Shown one piece after another: positions 7,458-14,603 of a stretch of DNA of 39,499 nucleotides. Each line of letters begins with the position of its first letter. Within the stretch, counting starts at the first letter, position 1. The stretch lies in the IMG/VR virus record IMGVR_UViG_3300042361_000666, positions 1 to 39,499 of that record. The stretch is one strand, 5' to 3'. Position numbers and translations under genes: made by a program. The notes under the pieces were generated by a model that made no database searches, had not been told where the DNA came from, and worked only from the letters and a program-made list of their open reading frames with translations. The stretch comes from a virus.

Positions 7458-7679
7458 ACATTTATGAAAAATTATTTTACTTTTTTTCTGACCCTGGTAA
7501 TCCAAATATATTACTGGGTAATACAAGAATTCCAGTTCGGGGACCTACTGGAAATTAATACTGGGTAAACTCCCCAGTAAAGTAATACGTCCGAACCGTC
7601 GCGTCGGAAATTCTAACACACACTATAAACTCCCCAGTAAAGTAATACACCTAACCGGTCGAGGACCTGAGGTATGAAC
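7458..7679 (-). repeat. Non-coding spacer with TTACTGGG motifs (spacer 5)
   Basis: Holds TATTACTGGGTAATAC at 7510 and a degenerate ATACTGGG at 7557. A 23-bp perfect direct repeat follows at 7566-7588 and 7626-7648 (TAAACTCCCCAGTAAAG, then TAATAC), exactly 60 bp apart. Confidence 0.88.
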
Positions 7680-7709
7680 AAAAAAAAAAGGATAGTCTTT
7701 CGACTACCC
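7680..7709 (-). terminator. Intrinsic terminator of the 8297 gene
   Basis: Leftward GGGTAGTC-GAAA-GACTATCC hairpin followed by about ten T. Confidence 0.9.
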
Positions 7710-7736
7710 TTCTTCACCTTTCCAACCTATGTATTT

Positions 7737-8297
7737 CTACACAACTACTCCTTCTAAATGTCGTAATACGGACTTACCTTCATCCCAACAATCGTCCTCA
7801 CTATAATAACTTCCACAACATTCAACTAATGTTTTGTGTTCGTGACCTTTATTACAAGTTTCAATTTCATAAACTTTGTATTGATAAACTTCACCCGTTA
7901 AGTATTCATCATAAATTCTAACTTCACTATTCATAATCAAACTTAACTTTTCTTCACCCCTTTCAAAATCTTTACCACACATTAAGTTCAATTGTTTTTC
8001 ACTAATGAAAATCCAACCAACTTGTCCACTATCCCATTGACAACTGAACGGACTTGTGGATATAGTTATACCACTATGGTCGTACATATACAAAGGTTTA
8101 ATCAAAAGGACTTTATGGTCACTTTCAATTTGTGACTTCAATTCATCCCAACTATCAAAGTCAACACTTTTGTAGTCAGTTTTGTCACCAATATCGTACC
8201 TTTTGTGAAAACAAATCATTGTAGTAATGTTATCCCACTCGGTACGAGGATTCATTGGGTCGTTATCGTGTTCGACAACTAATTCATACTTTCTCAT
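7737..8297 (-). CDS. Conserved phage protein, YDHSGITISTSPFSCQWDSGQ type
   Basis: About 186 aa. The order DPMNPRTEWDNITTMICFHKR (residues about 12-32), GDK, SWDELKSQI, LLIKPLYMYDHSGITIST and WDSGQVGWIF is the signature of a widely distributed phage and plasmid family of unknown function. The C-terminal half has two Cys (VECCGSYY) before an acidic Trp stretch. The start is MRKYELVV, because the longer frame begins in the -7 box. Single-gene unit. Confidence 0.85.
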   Translation of the reverse strand: MRKYELVVEHDNDPMNPRTEWDNITTMICFHKRYDIGDKTDYKSVDFDSWDELKSQIESDHKVLLIKPLYMYDHSGITISTSPFSCQWDSGQVGWIFISEKQLNLMCGKDFERGEEKLSLIMNSEVRIYDEYLTGEVYQYKVYEIETCNKGHEHKTLVECCGSYYSEDDCWDEGKSVLRHLEGVVV

Positions 8298-8318
8298 TTT
8301 AATGTTTTTTAGTGTACA

Positions 8319-8348
8319 CAAATATACAACTAATTCGGTTATATCAAA
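8319..8348 (-). promoter_or_regulatory. Bacteroidetes-type promoter for the 8297 gene
   Basis: Leftward TTTG (8345-8348), 18-bp spacer, TATATTTG (8319-8326). Confidence 0.75.
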
Positions 8349-8527
8349 AATAAATTTGTTAAAATATTGTCAAAGAATTTTGGATACCCGTGAAGGTAAA
8401 ATAATTTACTGGGATGTATGACAAGGATACCCCAGTAATTTTTCGACTCTGTCTTCCTGATGATGAGGTTCTTTTTGTATTACCCAGTAATAAAAACAGA
8501 TGGACGGAGATGGAGAAATTTTTGAAC
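8349..8527 (-). repeat. Non-coding spacer with TTACTGGG motifs (spacer 6)
   Basis: Copies are at 8405 (TTTACTGGGATGTATGAC), inverted 8430 and inverted 8483 (GTATTACCCAGTAAT). No gene. Confidence 0.85.
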
Positions 8528-8556
8528 AAAAAAAATCCACCCCTTTCGGAGTGGAC
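8528..8556 (-). terminator. Intrinsic terminator of the 9111 gene
   Basis: Leftward TCCACTCC-GAAA-GGGGTGGA hairpin followed by T8. Confidence 0.9.
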
Positions 8557-8580
8557 TTCGGTTAGTAGGGGAACTAACCT

Positions 8581-9111
8581 TTAAATGAACTCGTAAATGT
8601 TTCCGTTGTATGACACTTCTTTAACATTATCCAAACTTACCGATAAGGTTTGTACCTTTCTTTCACTCGGTTGATTTTTGTAATTGTTGGACTTCACTAA
8701 CCAACTATCAAACAAAGTTTGGTCAATAGGGTTTCCCTCAAATTCAAATTCAACTTTTGGTTTCACTTCCATAAACCACTCGTATTGAAGATAATACTTT
8801 TTTGTATTTTCGTTGTAAAGGATAACATTGTTGATATGGTTACCAACTTTATTTTCACTTACTTGAAAATTACCTTCACCACCACCCTTAATTTCGTTAC
8901 CCTTTACTCGTTGTTCGTACTCACCACCGATTAAAACTCTAACCGATTTTTTCTTCACAACTTTTCCATAATACTTGTTCAAACCTTCCCTACCCCCTTT
9001 GTTCATTTTTGGGATAGTGTGTGTAACTAAATTCATAAATGTAGGATTTTTAACCTCGTTCATCATTTTGATAAACTCACCTTGTTGGATTTTGAAACGA
9101 TTTTTTTTCAT
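8581..9111 (-). CDS. Uncharacterised phage protein (176 aa)
   Basis: Basic N-terminal half (RFKIQQGEFIKMMNEVKNPTF, then KMNKGGREGLNKYYGKVVKK). A beta-rich middle contains VRVLIGGEYEQRVKGNEIKG, the layout of a small phage family with the order K-V-x-K and IG-x-Y. It ends with a beta hairpin (VSLDNVKEVSYNGNIYEFI). The role is unknown. Single-gene unit with weak promoter and strong terminator. Confidence 0.7.
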   Translation of the reverse strand: MKKNRFKIQQGEFIKMMNEVKNPTFMNLVTHTIPKMNKGGREGLNKYYGKVVKKKSVRVLIGGEYEQRVKGNEIKGGGEGNFQVSENKVGNHINNVILYNENTKKYYLQYEWFMEVKPKVEFEFEGNPIDQTLFDSWLVKSNNYKNQPSERKVQTLSVSLDNVKEVSYNGNIYEFI

Positions 9112-9140
9112 AACATTATTTTGTTTATTTTTTCAATACT

Positions 9141-9171
9141 CTAAATTACAACTTTTATCCAATATAACAAA
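9141..9171 (-). promoter_or_regulatory. Probable Bacteroidetes-type promoter for the 9111 gene
   Basis: Leftward TTTG (9168-9171), 19-bp spacer, TAATTTAG (9141-9148), a weaker -7 match. Confidence 0.5.
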
Positions 9172-9530
9172 ATATATTTAATATTTTTTTATCCACATTC
9201 TTAATTTTTTTTTGTGGACAAATTGTGGATAACTTTTTCCCCCTGATCCAGAAATAAATTACTGGGGACTCTCTGAGAAAAAATCTGTCCCGTTCAGGAA
9301 AACAATACTGGGGAAAACGAAAAAACATGTATCGATGTGTTGATGCAGGAAAACAATACTGGGGACGTAAAGAAAAAAAATCTGTAAATCTACCTGTTCG
9401 ATATTACTGGGGTGTAATACGTTTTACCCCAGGAAACTTTTCCTGGATGATCAGATTCAAGGTTCATTGTTGTGTAATACCCCAGTATAGTTTTCCTGGA
9501 GACTCGGTTCCACCCACACTTCTTAAAAAC
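9172..9530 (-). repeat. Long non-coding spacer with TTACTGGG motifs (spacer 7)
   Basis: About 360 bp. Exact motifs are at 9258 and 9403 (with TGTAATACG). The direct repeat AGGAAAACAATACTGGGGA occurs at about 9296 and 9348. CCCCAGGAAA is near 9427 and GTAATACCCCAGTAT near 9475. A rightward open frame (9327-9548) only reads through these repeats and is not a gene. Confidence 0.85.
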
Positions 9531-9562
9531 AAAAAACCCCACAACTAAAAGTCGTAGGGTTT
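9531..9562 (-). terminator. Intrinsic terminator of 10007-9583 unit
   Basis: Leftward AACCCTACGAC-TTTTA-GTTGTGGGGTT hairpin followed by T-rich tract. Confidence 0.88.
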
Positions 9563-9582
9563 CAAAAATAATCGTGTCGAGT

Positions 9583-9795
9583 CTAATATACTATTTCAAA
9601 CTTATCTTCATCGGGAATTACGGATAGTTTTCTTCCGTTATCCCAATTCACACCATAATAACCCATATCATCAACGAATACAATCGTACCCATTGTGTTA
9701 GGTTGAATAGGGTTTGTCTTTGGGTCATCATCCATTAGAATCAATCTAATTCTTTTACCAACTAATTCTTTTCTAATTTTTAATAGTTCAAACAT
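9583..9795 (-). CDS. DUF4314-domain protein
   Basis: 70 aa, a complete small domain. GKRIRLILMDDDPKTNPIQP, TMGTIVFVDDMGYYGVNWDN, G-x-x-L-x-V-I-P and DKF follow the DUF4314 pattern. That pattern resembles a small SH3-like barrel with the conserved order MxDDP, GT-G-V-x-D and VNWDNG. Found on phages and mobile elements; function unknown. It follows the upstream gene by 11 nt. Confidence 0.88.
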   Translation of the reverse strand: MFELLKIRKELVGKRIRLILMDDDPKTNPIQPNTMGTIVFVDDMGYYGVNWDNGRKLSVIPDEDKFEIVY

Positions 9796-9806
9796 TGTTA
9801 TAGGTT

Positions 9807-10007
9807 TTATTCGTGAGAAAATAACATTTCCAATAAACCTAAAACGATAGGATGTACCTCATTATTGTTTGAGTCCCCCCATTGTTTGACTTCCCCATTT
9901 TCTTGGATGTGAAAGTTTGTCTTTGTACCATCGGTCAGTTTGAACCAACCCTTAACTTCATTGTGTCCAATGAAATTGAATTTTTGTGTTGTGATTTGTG
10001 TAGTCAT
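9807..10007 (-). CDS. Small uncharacterised protein (66 aa)
   Basis: Starts at MTTQITTQKFNFIGHNEVKG; the longer frame begins at the promoter. The sequence alternates beta strands with polar turns (GWFKLTDGTKTNFHIQENGE) and ends in a helix (HPIVLGLLEMLFSHE). Paired with the DUF4314 gene. No family is recognised. Confidence 0.65.
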   Translation of the reverse strand: MTTQITTQKFNFIGHNEVKGWFKLTDGTKTNFHIQENGEVKQWGDSNNNEVHPIVLGLLEMLFSHE

Positions 10008-10028
10008 TTTGTTTAAATGTTTAGTACC

Positions 10029-10060
10029 CAAATATACAAATATTATTTTTATATAAAAAG
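10029..10060 (-). promoter_or_regulatory. Probable promoter for 10007-9583 unit
   Basis: Good leftward TATATTTG (10029-10036), but no clear TTTG at -33. Confidence 0.45.
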
Positions 10061-10263
10061 TTTTTTTGTTAAAATTTTGTGAAAGAATTTTCCCGTGTTG
10101 TTACATTGCTTTTATTACTGGGGTAATACGAAGATGTGGTTTTTTATAAGCAGACGACACGACATTACTGGGAAATGTCATACGTTCATCCCAGTAAAAT
10201 TGTCCCATCTGCATTGTTGTAACGGCAGTTGCGTTTGAGCTGATTCGGTAATACACCTAAAAA
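10061..10263 (-). repeat. Non-coding spacer with TTACTGGG motifs (spacer 8)
   Basis: Copies are at 10114 (ATTACTGGGGTAATACG, a palindrome ATTAC-TGGG-GTAAT), 10164 and inverted 10190. A lone GGTAATACACC is at about 10250. No gene. Confidence 0.85.
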
Positions 10264-10292
10264 GAGAAACCCCCACCATTTCTGATGAGGGC
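10264..10292 (-). terminator. Intrinsic terminator of 10837-10330 unit
   Basis: Leftward CCCTCATC-AGAAAT-GGTGGGGG hairpin followed by TTTCTCTTTTT. Confidence 0.8.
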
Positions 10293-10329
10293 TCACTTAC
10301 TAACCACACTATTAAACAAAACTATTGTC

Positions 10330-10476
10330 TTACATATCGTATGCAAATGTAGGGATAAAAAACCAAAACATAAAGTAAAATGTTCCAATTATTAATATCA
10401 AACTAAAAATTGCATCCCAAAATTCCCTTTTGTCTTCCTTGTAGACCTCAATAATCGTCTTTATCATATCTTTCAT
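10330..10476 (-). CDS. Small membrane protein (48 aa)
   Basis: Starts at MKDMIKTIIEVYKEDKREFW, one nucleotide after the upstream stop (TAAG-ATG). An upstream extension would overlap that gene in another frame, so it is rejected. It has a charged amphipathic N-terminus, then one hydrophobic segment rich in aromatics (about 24-43), ending in AYDM. Role unknown; compare the 41-aa membrane protein at 4642-4767. Confidence 0.6.
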   Translation of the reverse strand: MKDMIKTIIEVYKEDKREFWDAIFSLILIIGTFYFMFWFFIPTFAYDM

Positions 10477-10477
10477 C

Positions 10478-10837
10478 TTAATATGTGTTTTGATTATAGG
10501 TATCATACGTGTTATAATTTCTTTGTCGATTGTTTTCTCGATACTCATTACGAGGAACACGTTGAGGATATCTTGGTCGTTGTATGAAGGAGTTTTCCAT
10601 TTGTTCATCAATCGGTTGAACATTCCAATCTAAATCCATTTGTTTAGAATTTGCCCAATGAATGTTATAAATTGTTTCAAGTCGTTCAGTTACAATGATA
10701 TAACTATTCTCGTTGAAGTGAACTTTGGTTACAGGCTCGCCCGTATTCTTGTCAATGATTTCATACATTGAGTGCACATTTTGTGGATTCATTACCACTG
10801 GTCTTTTTGAATTTGAATTTGTCAGTTTAATTAACAT
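10478..10837 (-). CDS. Protein with FlbD-like N-terminus and disordered tail
   Basis: 119 aa. Residues 1-60 (MLIKLTNSNSKRPVVMNPQN, then TKVHFNENSYIIVTERLETI) follow the compact MIKLT / N-x-x-x-I / T-x-I / V-x-E-x-x-E-x-I layout of small FlbD-like proteins. This is a loose similarity, not a firm call. Residues about 85-119 are an Arg/Asn/Tyr-rich low-complexity tail, probably disordered. First gene of its unit. Confidence 0.65.
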   Translation of the reverse strand: MLIKLTNSNSKRPVVMNPQNVHSMYEIIDKNTGEPVTKVHFNENSYIIVTERLETIYNIHWANSKQMDLDWNVQPIDEQMENSFIQRPRYPQRVPRNEYRENNRQRNYNTYDTYNQNTY

Positions 10838-10886
10838 AACATTTACATTTTAGAGTGAATAAAATACTATTTCCTTTTTGTTGATA

Positions 10887-10918
10887 CAAAGATATAACAA
10901 TAATATTAAACCACCAAA
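10887..10918 (-). promoter_or_regulatory. Bacteroidetes-type promoter for 10837-10330 unit
   Basis: Leftward TTTG (10915-10918), 20-bp spacer, TATCTTTG (10887-10894). The 5' leader is about 45 nt and includes an AAGGAAA. Confidence 0.88.
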
Positions 10919-11077
10919 TTTATTTAAAGAAATTTATCTAATGGTTCCGACGCTGTAAATGTATTACTGGGGAAATGAAGATGATGTAAAATCTGTGGTT
11001 CCTCCTGAAATCAATTACTGGGTAATACGTCCCAGTAATAAATTCGAATCGATGGGAGAACAAGAAATCTTGGGCAT
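10919..11077 (-). repeat. Non-coding spacer with TTACTGGG motifs (spacer 9)
   Basis: Copies are at 10963 (ATTACTGGGGAAATGAAGAT), 11014 (ATTACTGGGTAATACG) and inverted 11031. The 11014/11031 pair encloses GTAATACG. Confidence 0.85.
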
Positions 11078-11103
11078 AAAAAAACCTCCGTAGATACGAA
11101 GGT
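11078..11103 (-). terminator. Intrinsic terminator of the 11791 gene
   Basis: Leftward ACCTTCG-TATCTA-CGGAGGT hairpin followed by T7. Confidence 0.85.
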
Positions 11104-11122
11104 CTTTATTTAAAGGTTAATA

Positions 11123-11791
11123 CTATTTTATCCGTCTTACAACGACTAATACCATTGCCGCCCCCTTTTTAGTTCCGTCATTGTTGTCGAGATATTCGAA
11201 AATGTTTTCAATGTCATACTTGTAACCACCCTCACGATTAATAAAAGTTTTGATAACCCTCATAGTTTTACCATTGTCTTGACCTTTCGGTATTTGATAA
11301 GTGTTTAACTTATCGATAGTATTACAAAAAATTGTAGAAGGTCCTGGTGTAATTCGTTTGTTGAATGTTAGGGATATAGTACCATCCACCTCGATAATAT
11401 CGTTTCTAAAAATGTATTGGAGTTCCTGGTGAAATGTACCAATTTGACCACAATAGTCCAATATCAAATGGCTATACTCCCCTTTGTTTGCATTGTATAT
11501 AATATCCCCGATTGAACCAAAATAAAGTGAAGGAGTTTTCCCAACGAAATATTTCGTTTTTTGTTTCTTGATATTACGTTTTAACTTGTCGAAGGTTAGT
11601 TCATCTCGTTCACACATAACATATCGATACTTTCTGGATACATCCTGGTAAATTGTTTTTTCAATTTCAAAATGTTCAGCTGGCAAAGATAGGATTTTGT
11701 AGTTCTTTGTGTCCGAGTTGTGAATAGCGTGCACCATTATATTTCGTGCCGTGTTCTTGTTCGTTCCTTTGTGATTGGTGAAGGTGTTCAT
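11123..11791 (-). CDS. Uncharacterised protein, possibly methyltransferase-like fold
   Basis: 222 aa. The middle part (GEYSHLILDYCGQIGTFHQE, about 103-122, followed by EVDGTISLTFNKR) resembles the later strands of a class I Rossmann methyltransferase: a strand ending in D-Y-C-G, a helix, then G-T-I-x-L-T-F. The SAM-binding glycine motif expected near the N-terminus is not evident, so activity is doubtful. It ends with KGAAMVLVVVRRIK. Single-gene unit. Confidence 0.6.
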   Translation of the reverse strand: MNTFTNHKGTNKNTARNIMVHAIHNSDTKNYKILSLPAEHFEIEKTIYQDVSRKYRYVMCERDELTFDKLKRNIKKQKTKYFVGKTPSLYFGSIGDIIYNANKGEYSHLILDYCGQIGTFHQELQYIFRNDIIEVDGTISLTFNKRITPGPSTIFCNTIDKLNTYQIPKGQDNGKTMRVIKTFINREGGYKYDIENIFEYLDNNDGTKKGAAMVLVVVRRIK

Positions 11792-11818
11792 ATCATAACA
11801 TTAAGGTTAAAGAATACA

Positions 11819-11849
11819 CAAATATAAAACTAATTCCATTATATACAAA
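11819..11849 (-). promoter_or_regulatory. Bacteroidetes-type promoter for the 11791 gene
   Basis: Leftward TTTG (11846-11849), 19-bp spacer, TATATTTG (11819-11826). Confidence 0.82.
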
Positions 11850-12073
11850 ATAAATCTGTTAATCTTTTCTAAAAATTTATTTCCCGTTATAAATGGAAAA
11901 TATTTTACTGGGGAAATGAAGATGAAGAATTTCTGTAAGAGTAAAAAATCATTTACTGGGACACTCCACCCAGTAATTTAATACTGATGATCATCGGAGA
12001 TTTCTTCAGACTTCACGGAGCGTAACCCAGTAAATTATCCGGATGGGAAGATGCAGGTAAAATTCTTGGACAC
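11850..12073 (-). repeat. Non-coding spacer with TTACTGGG motifs (spacer 10)
   Basis: Copies are at 11905, 11952, inverted 11969 and inverted 12026. ACTGGGGAAATGAAGATGAA from 11907 recurs in spacer 11, and GATTTCTTCAGACT-type sequence also recurs there. The two spacers therefore look like duplicates. Confidence 0.85.
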
Positions 12074-12101
12074 AAAAAAGGGGTACCATTTCTGATACCC
12101 C
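12074..12101 (-). terminator. Intrinsic terminator of 13022-12125 unit
   Basis: Leftward GGGGTATCAGAAATGGTACCCC hairpin followed by T6. Confidence 0.88.
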
Positions 12102-12124
12102 AATTTTCACTAACACCACAAATA

Positions 12125-12385
12125 CTAATCTTTATAAACGATTTTATTTGTAATGTCTTTTATTATCTCTCGTATTGTATTACCCTTAACCCCATTCTCA
12201 ACCATACAACCATAAATGTTGGTTATCATTGTATAAACGTGTTTAAAGTCACGATACACCTCACGATTACCCCAACCATTACCTTTCTTAATTGTTAATC
12301 TCGTGGATTCCCAACCTTTCTTATTGTTAACGTAAATTGTTATGTTGAAATTAGTATCGTAATACGTCTTTCTATATGTTTCCAT
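12125..12385 (-). CDS. Small uncharacterised protein (86 aa)
   Basis: Basic, Tyr-rich N-terminal beta strands (METYRKTYYDTNFNITIYVN), then a helical C-terminal half. It starts 1 nt after the AT-hook protein's stop. Not recognised. Confidence 0.65.
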   Translation of the reverse strand: METYRKTYYDTNFNITIYVNNKKGWESTRLTIKKGNGWGNREVYRDFKHVYTMITNIYGCMVENGVKGNTIREIIKDITNKIVYKD

Positions 12386-12386
12386 A

Positions 12387-13022
12387 TTACTTAGTTAAGA
12401 TACCCAACTTATGTAGGTCGTTGTAATTAAATGTGTTATTCAACTTCTTACCGAATATGTTTTCGTAAATGATTTCCATATTAACCTTATTCAACTTCGG
12501 TTTCTTAATTCCGTACTTCTCACAAAGTTTAACAAAGTTTCGTGTATCACAAACGATTTCAACATTCCTACTTTCTTCGGTATTAAACCATTGATTACCC
12601 GACTTGGTACCAACCCCACTCACACCAATAGTACAGAATTTAAATCCACCACAATCTCCCCACCAATTATCTTTCATATCCATTTCATACACTTTGGTAA
12701 TTAGAACAAAGATATTCTCATTGTTCCAATGTTTTCTAACCACGATTTGACCTTCAACGAATTTTTTAGTGTCCTTCTTAACAATCTTTTTAGTTAATCT
12801 TTCCACTTCTTCCTCGTAGATTCTTCTCCTCATCATATAATCACTATACATACTATCCTTGATTTTATCCACTCTACTAACGAAAGAGGTTTCACTTTGG
12901 TAGTACTTGTTCTCCAATTCTTTGATTTTTTCCTTTGTCATTAAGATTTCATTTTCGAAATTTCTTAATGTTGTCGTTTCGTCTTTACGAGGTCGACCAA
13001 CCTTTCTTTTTAATGTTTCCAT
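12387..13022 (-). CDS. AT-hook DNA-binding protein with coiled coil
   Basis: 211 aa. Residues 4-14 (LKRKVGRPRKDE) contain a canonical AT-hook core, GRPRK, which binds the minor groove of AT-rich DNA. Residues about 20-80 are a long charged helix, probably a coiled coil (dimerisation). Residues about 90-160 form a beta-rich segment with several Trp and Cys (WWGDCGGFKFC). A regulatory or nucleoid-like role is inferred. First gene of its unit. Confidence 0.75.
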   Translation of the reverse strand: METLKRKVGRPRKDETTTLRNFENEILMTKEKIKELENKYYQSETSFVSRVDKIKDSMYSDYMMRRRIYEEEVERLTKKIVKKDTKKFVEGQIVVRKHWNNENIFVLITKVYEMDMKDNWWGDCGGFKFCTIGVSGVGTKSGNQWFNTEESRNVEIVCDTRNFVKLCEKYGIKKPKLNKVNMEIIYENIFGKKLNNTFNYNDLHKLGILTK

Positions 13023-13044
13023 TTGTTTTGTGTTTTAGTGTTCA

Positions 13045-13075
13045 CAAATATAACACTAATTCCATTATATACAAA
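13045..13075 (-). promoter_or_regulatory. Bacteroidetes-type promoter for 13022-12125 unit
   Basis: Leftward TTTG (13072-13075), 19-bp spacer, TATATTTG (13045-13052). Confidence 0.82.
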
Positions 13076-13362
13076 ATAAAAATGTTAATCTTTTCTAAAA
13101 ATTTATTAACCGGTAAACGGGGGATAATGTATTACTGGGGAAATGAAGATGAAGAATTCCTCAAGAGGTGAAAACGATTTTACTGGGATGTATTACCCAG
13201 TAATTGATTTACGTCCATGATGGTCCCACGACTCGTAGTTTTCTTCACATATCCCAGTAATGTAATACCGGTGATCGTTATAAATTTCTTCAGACTCTAT
13301 CTTCAATATCCCAGTAATATGTCATACCTGTCCAACAGTGTGACGGAGATTCTTCCACAAAC
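13076..13362 (-). repeat. Non-coding spacer with TTACTGGG motifs (spacer 11)
   Basis: Copies are at 13131 and 13178, and inverted at 13195, 13252 (with TGTAATACC) and 13309 (with ATGTCATACC). The 13178/13195 pair is a close inverted repeat. Shares ACTGGGGAAATGAAGATGAA with spacer 10. Confidence 0.85.
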
Positions 13363-13394
13363 AAAAATCCCCCGAACTAAAAGTCCGAGGGATT
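13363..13394 (-). terminator. Intrinsic terminator of the 13761 gene
   Basis: Leftward AATCCCTCGGAC-TTTTA-GTTCGGGGGATT hairpin followed by T-rich tract. Close in sequence to the 5597-5628 terminator. Confidence 0.88.
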
Positions 13395-13422
13395 CAACCA
13401 AAAAACCTATGAAAACATAAAC

Positions 13423-13761
13423 CTAACTCTCAATCAACTTATCGATAACATCAACCAATTCATCAAACATAATATCGTGGTCAATCGTTTCGTGTACCAC
13501 CATCATATCATTTAACAATCGAACTTCATAATAATCTAAACCATTTAAAGTAATCAATACGAATTGTTTCCACTTCATACCATTAACTTTCAAAAGAATA
13601 CCTTTAACATAACCATCCTCGGTAAGACCAATTCGGATAAGTTTTTTAACACCCCAACACATATAAGGTACACCCCCTTGTGTTCTTGTCAATACATACA
13701 AAGTTTCGTTTGGGTCGAACTCTCGTACACCCAACTCCATTAGTGTTTGTTCCGTTGTCAT
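13423..13761 (-). CDS. Uncharacterised protein (112 aa)
   Basis: Soluble protein with a beta-rich core (ETLYVLTRTQGGVPYMCWGV, then KGILLKVNGMKWKQFVLITL) and an acidic C-terminal helix. Not recognised. Single-gene unit directly left of the largest motif cluster. Confidence 0.65.
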   Translation of the reverse strand: MTTEQTLMELGVREFDPNETLYVLTRTQGGVPYMCWGVKKLIRIGLTEDGYVKGILLKVNGMKWKQFVLITLNGLDYYEVRLLNDMMVVHETIDHDIMFDELVDVIDKLIES

Positions 13762-13783
13762 ATCATTTTGTTTTTAGTGTATA

Positions 13784-13815
13784 CAAATATAACATTATTA
13801 CCAGTTTATTCCAAA
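13784..13815 (-). promoter_or_regulatory. Bacteroidetes-type promoter for the 13761 gene
   Basis: Leftward TTTG (13812-13815), 20-bp spacer, TATATTTG (13784-13791). Confidence 0.85.
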
Positions 13816-14377
13816 ATAAATCTGTTAAACTTTTGTGAAGGTGAGGTCCCCCTGAAATATATTCCTGGGGTAACACCCCAGTAAGGTTTTTTTGAAAACC
13901 AGGAAAAATTTTTTTTTTCATCATAAAAATAATATTACTGGGGTGTTGAAATAAAAAAAACCTAAAAAAAATTTGGATGTACTGGAATTAGTAAAAAATC
14001 GGAGAAAAGTAAAACTATATTACTGGGGTGACGGAATGAATATTTTTTTTTTTAGAATATAAAGATAAAAATTTTTTTTGTTGTTTACAAACTTTTTTTA
14101 TTACTGGGGTAACTTTTTCTGATCGTCGGAAAATTTTATTAATAACCTTACTGGGTTGTTTTCCAGTTGAGTCGTAATCCTGGATGTCGTGAAAAACATT
14201 CCTGGGGTAACAACCCAGTAACCAATTTCTTACAACCTTGTAATTTTTTTTTATACTCCTTGGCATTACCCCAGTAAACAAAAACAGGGATCAGGGAAAA
14301 AATCAGGTTTCCTTCCAAAACAACCCAGTAATATTTCTCCCTTCGTTACCGTGTCGTGGACGAGGAGTGGGAGAAAT
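13816..14377 (-). repeat. Largest non-coding TTACTGGG cluster (spacer 12)
   Basis: About 560 bp with no credible gene. Forward motifs are at 13933, 14019, 14100 and 14147; inverted ones at 13876, 14214, 14268 and 14324. Two near-identical 24-bp blocks at about 13862 and 14200 contain CTGGGGT-AAC-ACCCCAG, a perfect palindrome in the first copy. Long A and T runs separate the motifs. An open frame at 14015-14281 is made of the repeats and is rejected. Confidence 0.85.
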
Positions 14378-14410
14378 AAAAAACCCCCACCGAATTAACG
14401 ATGAGGGTTA
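14378..14410 (-). terminator. Intrinsic terminator of the lipoprotein gene
   Basis: Leftward AACCCTCAT-CGTTAATTCGG-TGGGGGTT hairpin followed by T6. Confidence 0.85.
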
Positions 14411-14433
14411 GGGGGAGGGGGAGAACTAATCTT

Positions 14434-14553
14434 TTATTTCCACAAGTTTACTTTACCAACAACACAATGAGGTGTCTTCGGTCTGTGATAACGATTCATC
14501 ACACAAGACGAAAACAATACGATGACCATAACTAAACTGAAAACCTTTTTCAT
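14434..14553 (-). CDS. Very small lipoprotein (39 aa)
   Basis: MKKVFSLVMVIVLFSSCVMN is a lipoprotein signal peptide with lipobox FSSC; the mature peptide is about 23 residues and basic. The start at 14553 is fixed by the promoter just upstream; the longer frame runs through non-coding GC-rich DNA. Probably membrane-anchored. Phage lipoproteins of this type can act in superinfection exclusion, but that is only a possibility. Confidence 0.75.
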   Translation of the reverse strand: MKKVFSLVMVIVLFSSCVMNRYHRPKTPHCVVGKVNLWK

Positions 14554-14571
14554 ATCATTTGATTTAGAAGA

Positions 14572-14603
14572 CAAAGATATAACATTAGTTTCATTATACC
14601 AAA
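14572..14603 (-). promoter_or_regulatory. Bacteroidetes-type promoter for the lipoprotein gene
   Basis: Leftward TTTG (14600-14603), 20-bp spacer, TATCTTTG (14572-14579). Rightmost promoter of the leftward block. Confidence 0.88.

Noticed and set aside
9327-9548. Open frame on + strand in spacer 7
   Set aside because: It reads through the repeated CAGGAAAACAATACTGGGG and GTAATACCCC elements and lacks a promoter. The host-type leftward signals explain the region.
11123-11791. Firm methyltransferase call
   Set aside because: Only late-strand features resemble the fold. The SAM-binding glycine motif is not seen, so the protein is left as uncharacterised.
14015-14281. 88-aa leftward frame in the motif cluster
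   Set aside because: Composed of motif copies and A/T runs, with no start context, no family, and inconsistent with the promoter at 13784-13815.
1-14603. Left arm as a plasmid or integrated conjugative region
   Set aside because: Api92-like, DUF932 and DUF4314 genes occur on both phages and plasmids, but no replication initiator, relaxase or partition gene is seen, and the same strand of DNA carries an endolysin and virion-type genes.
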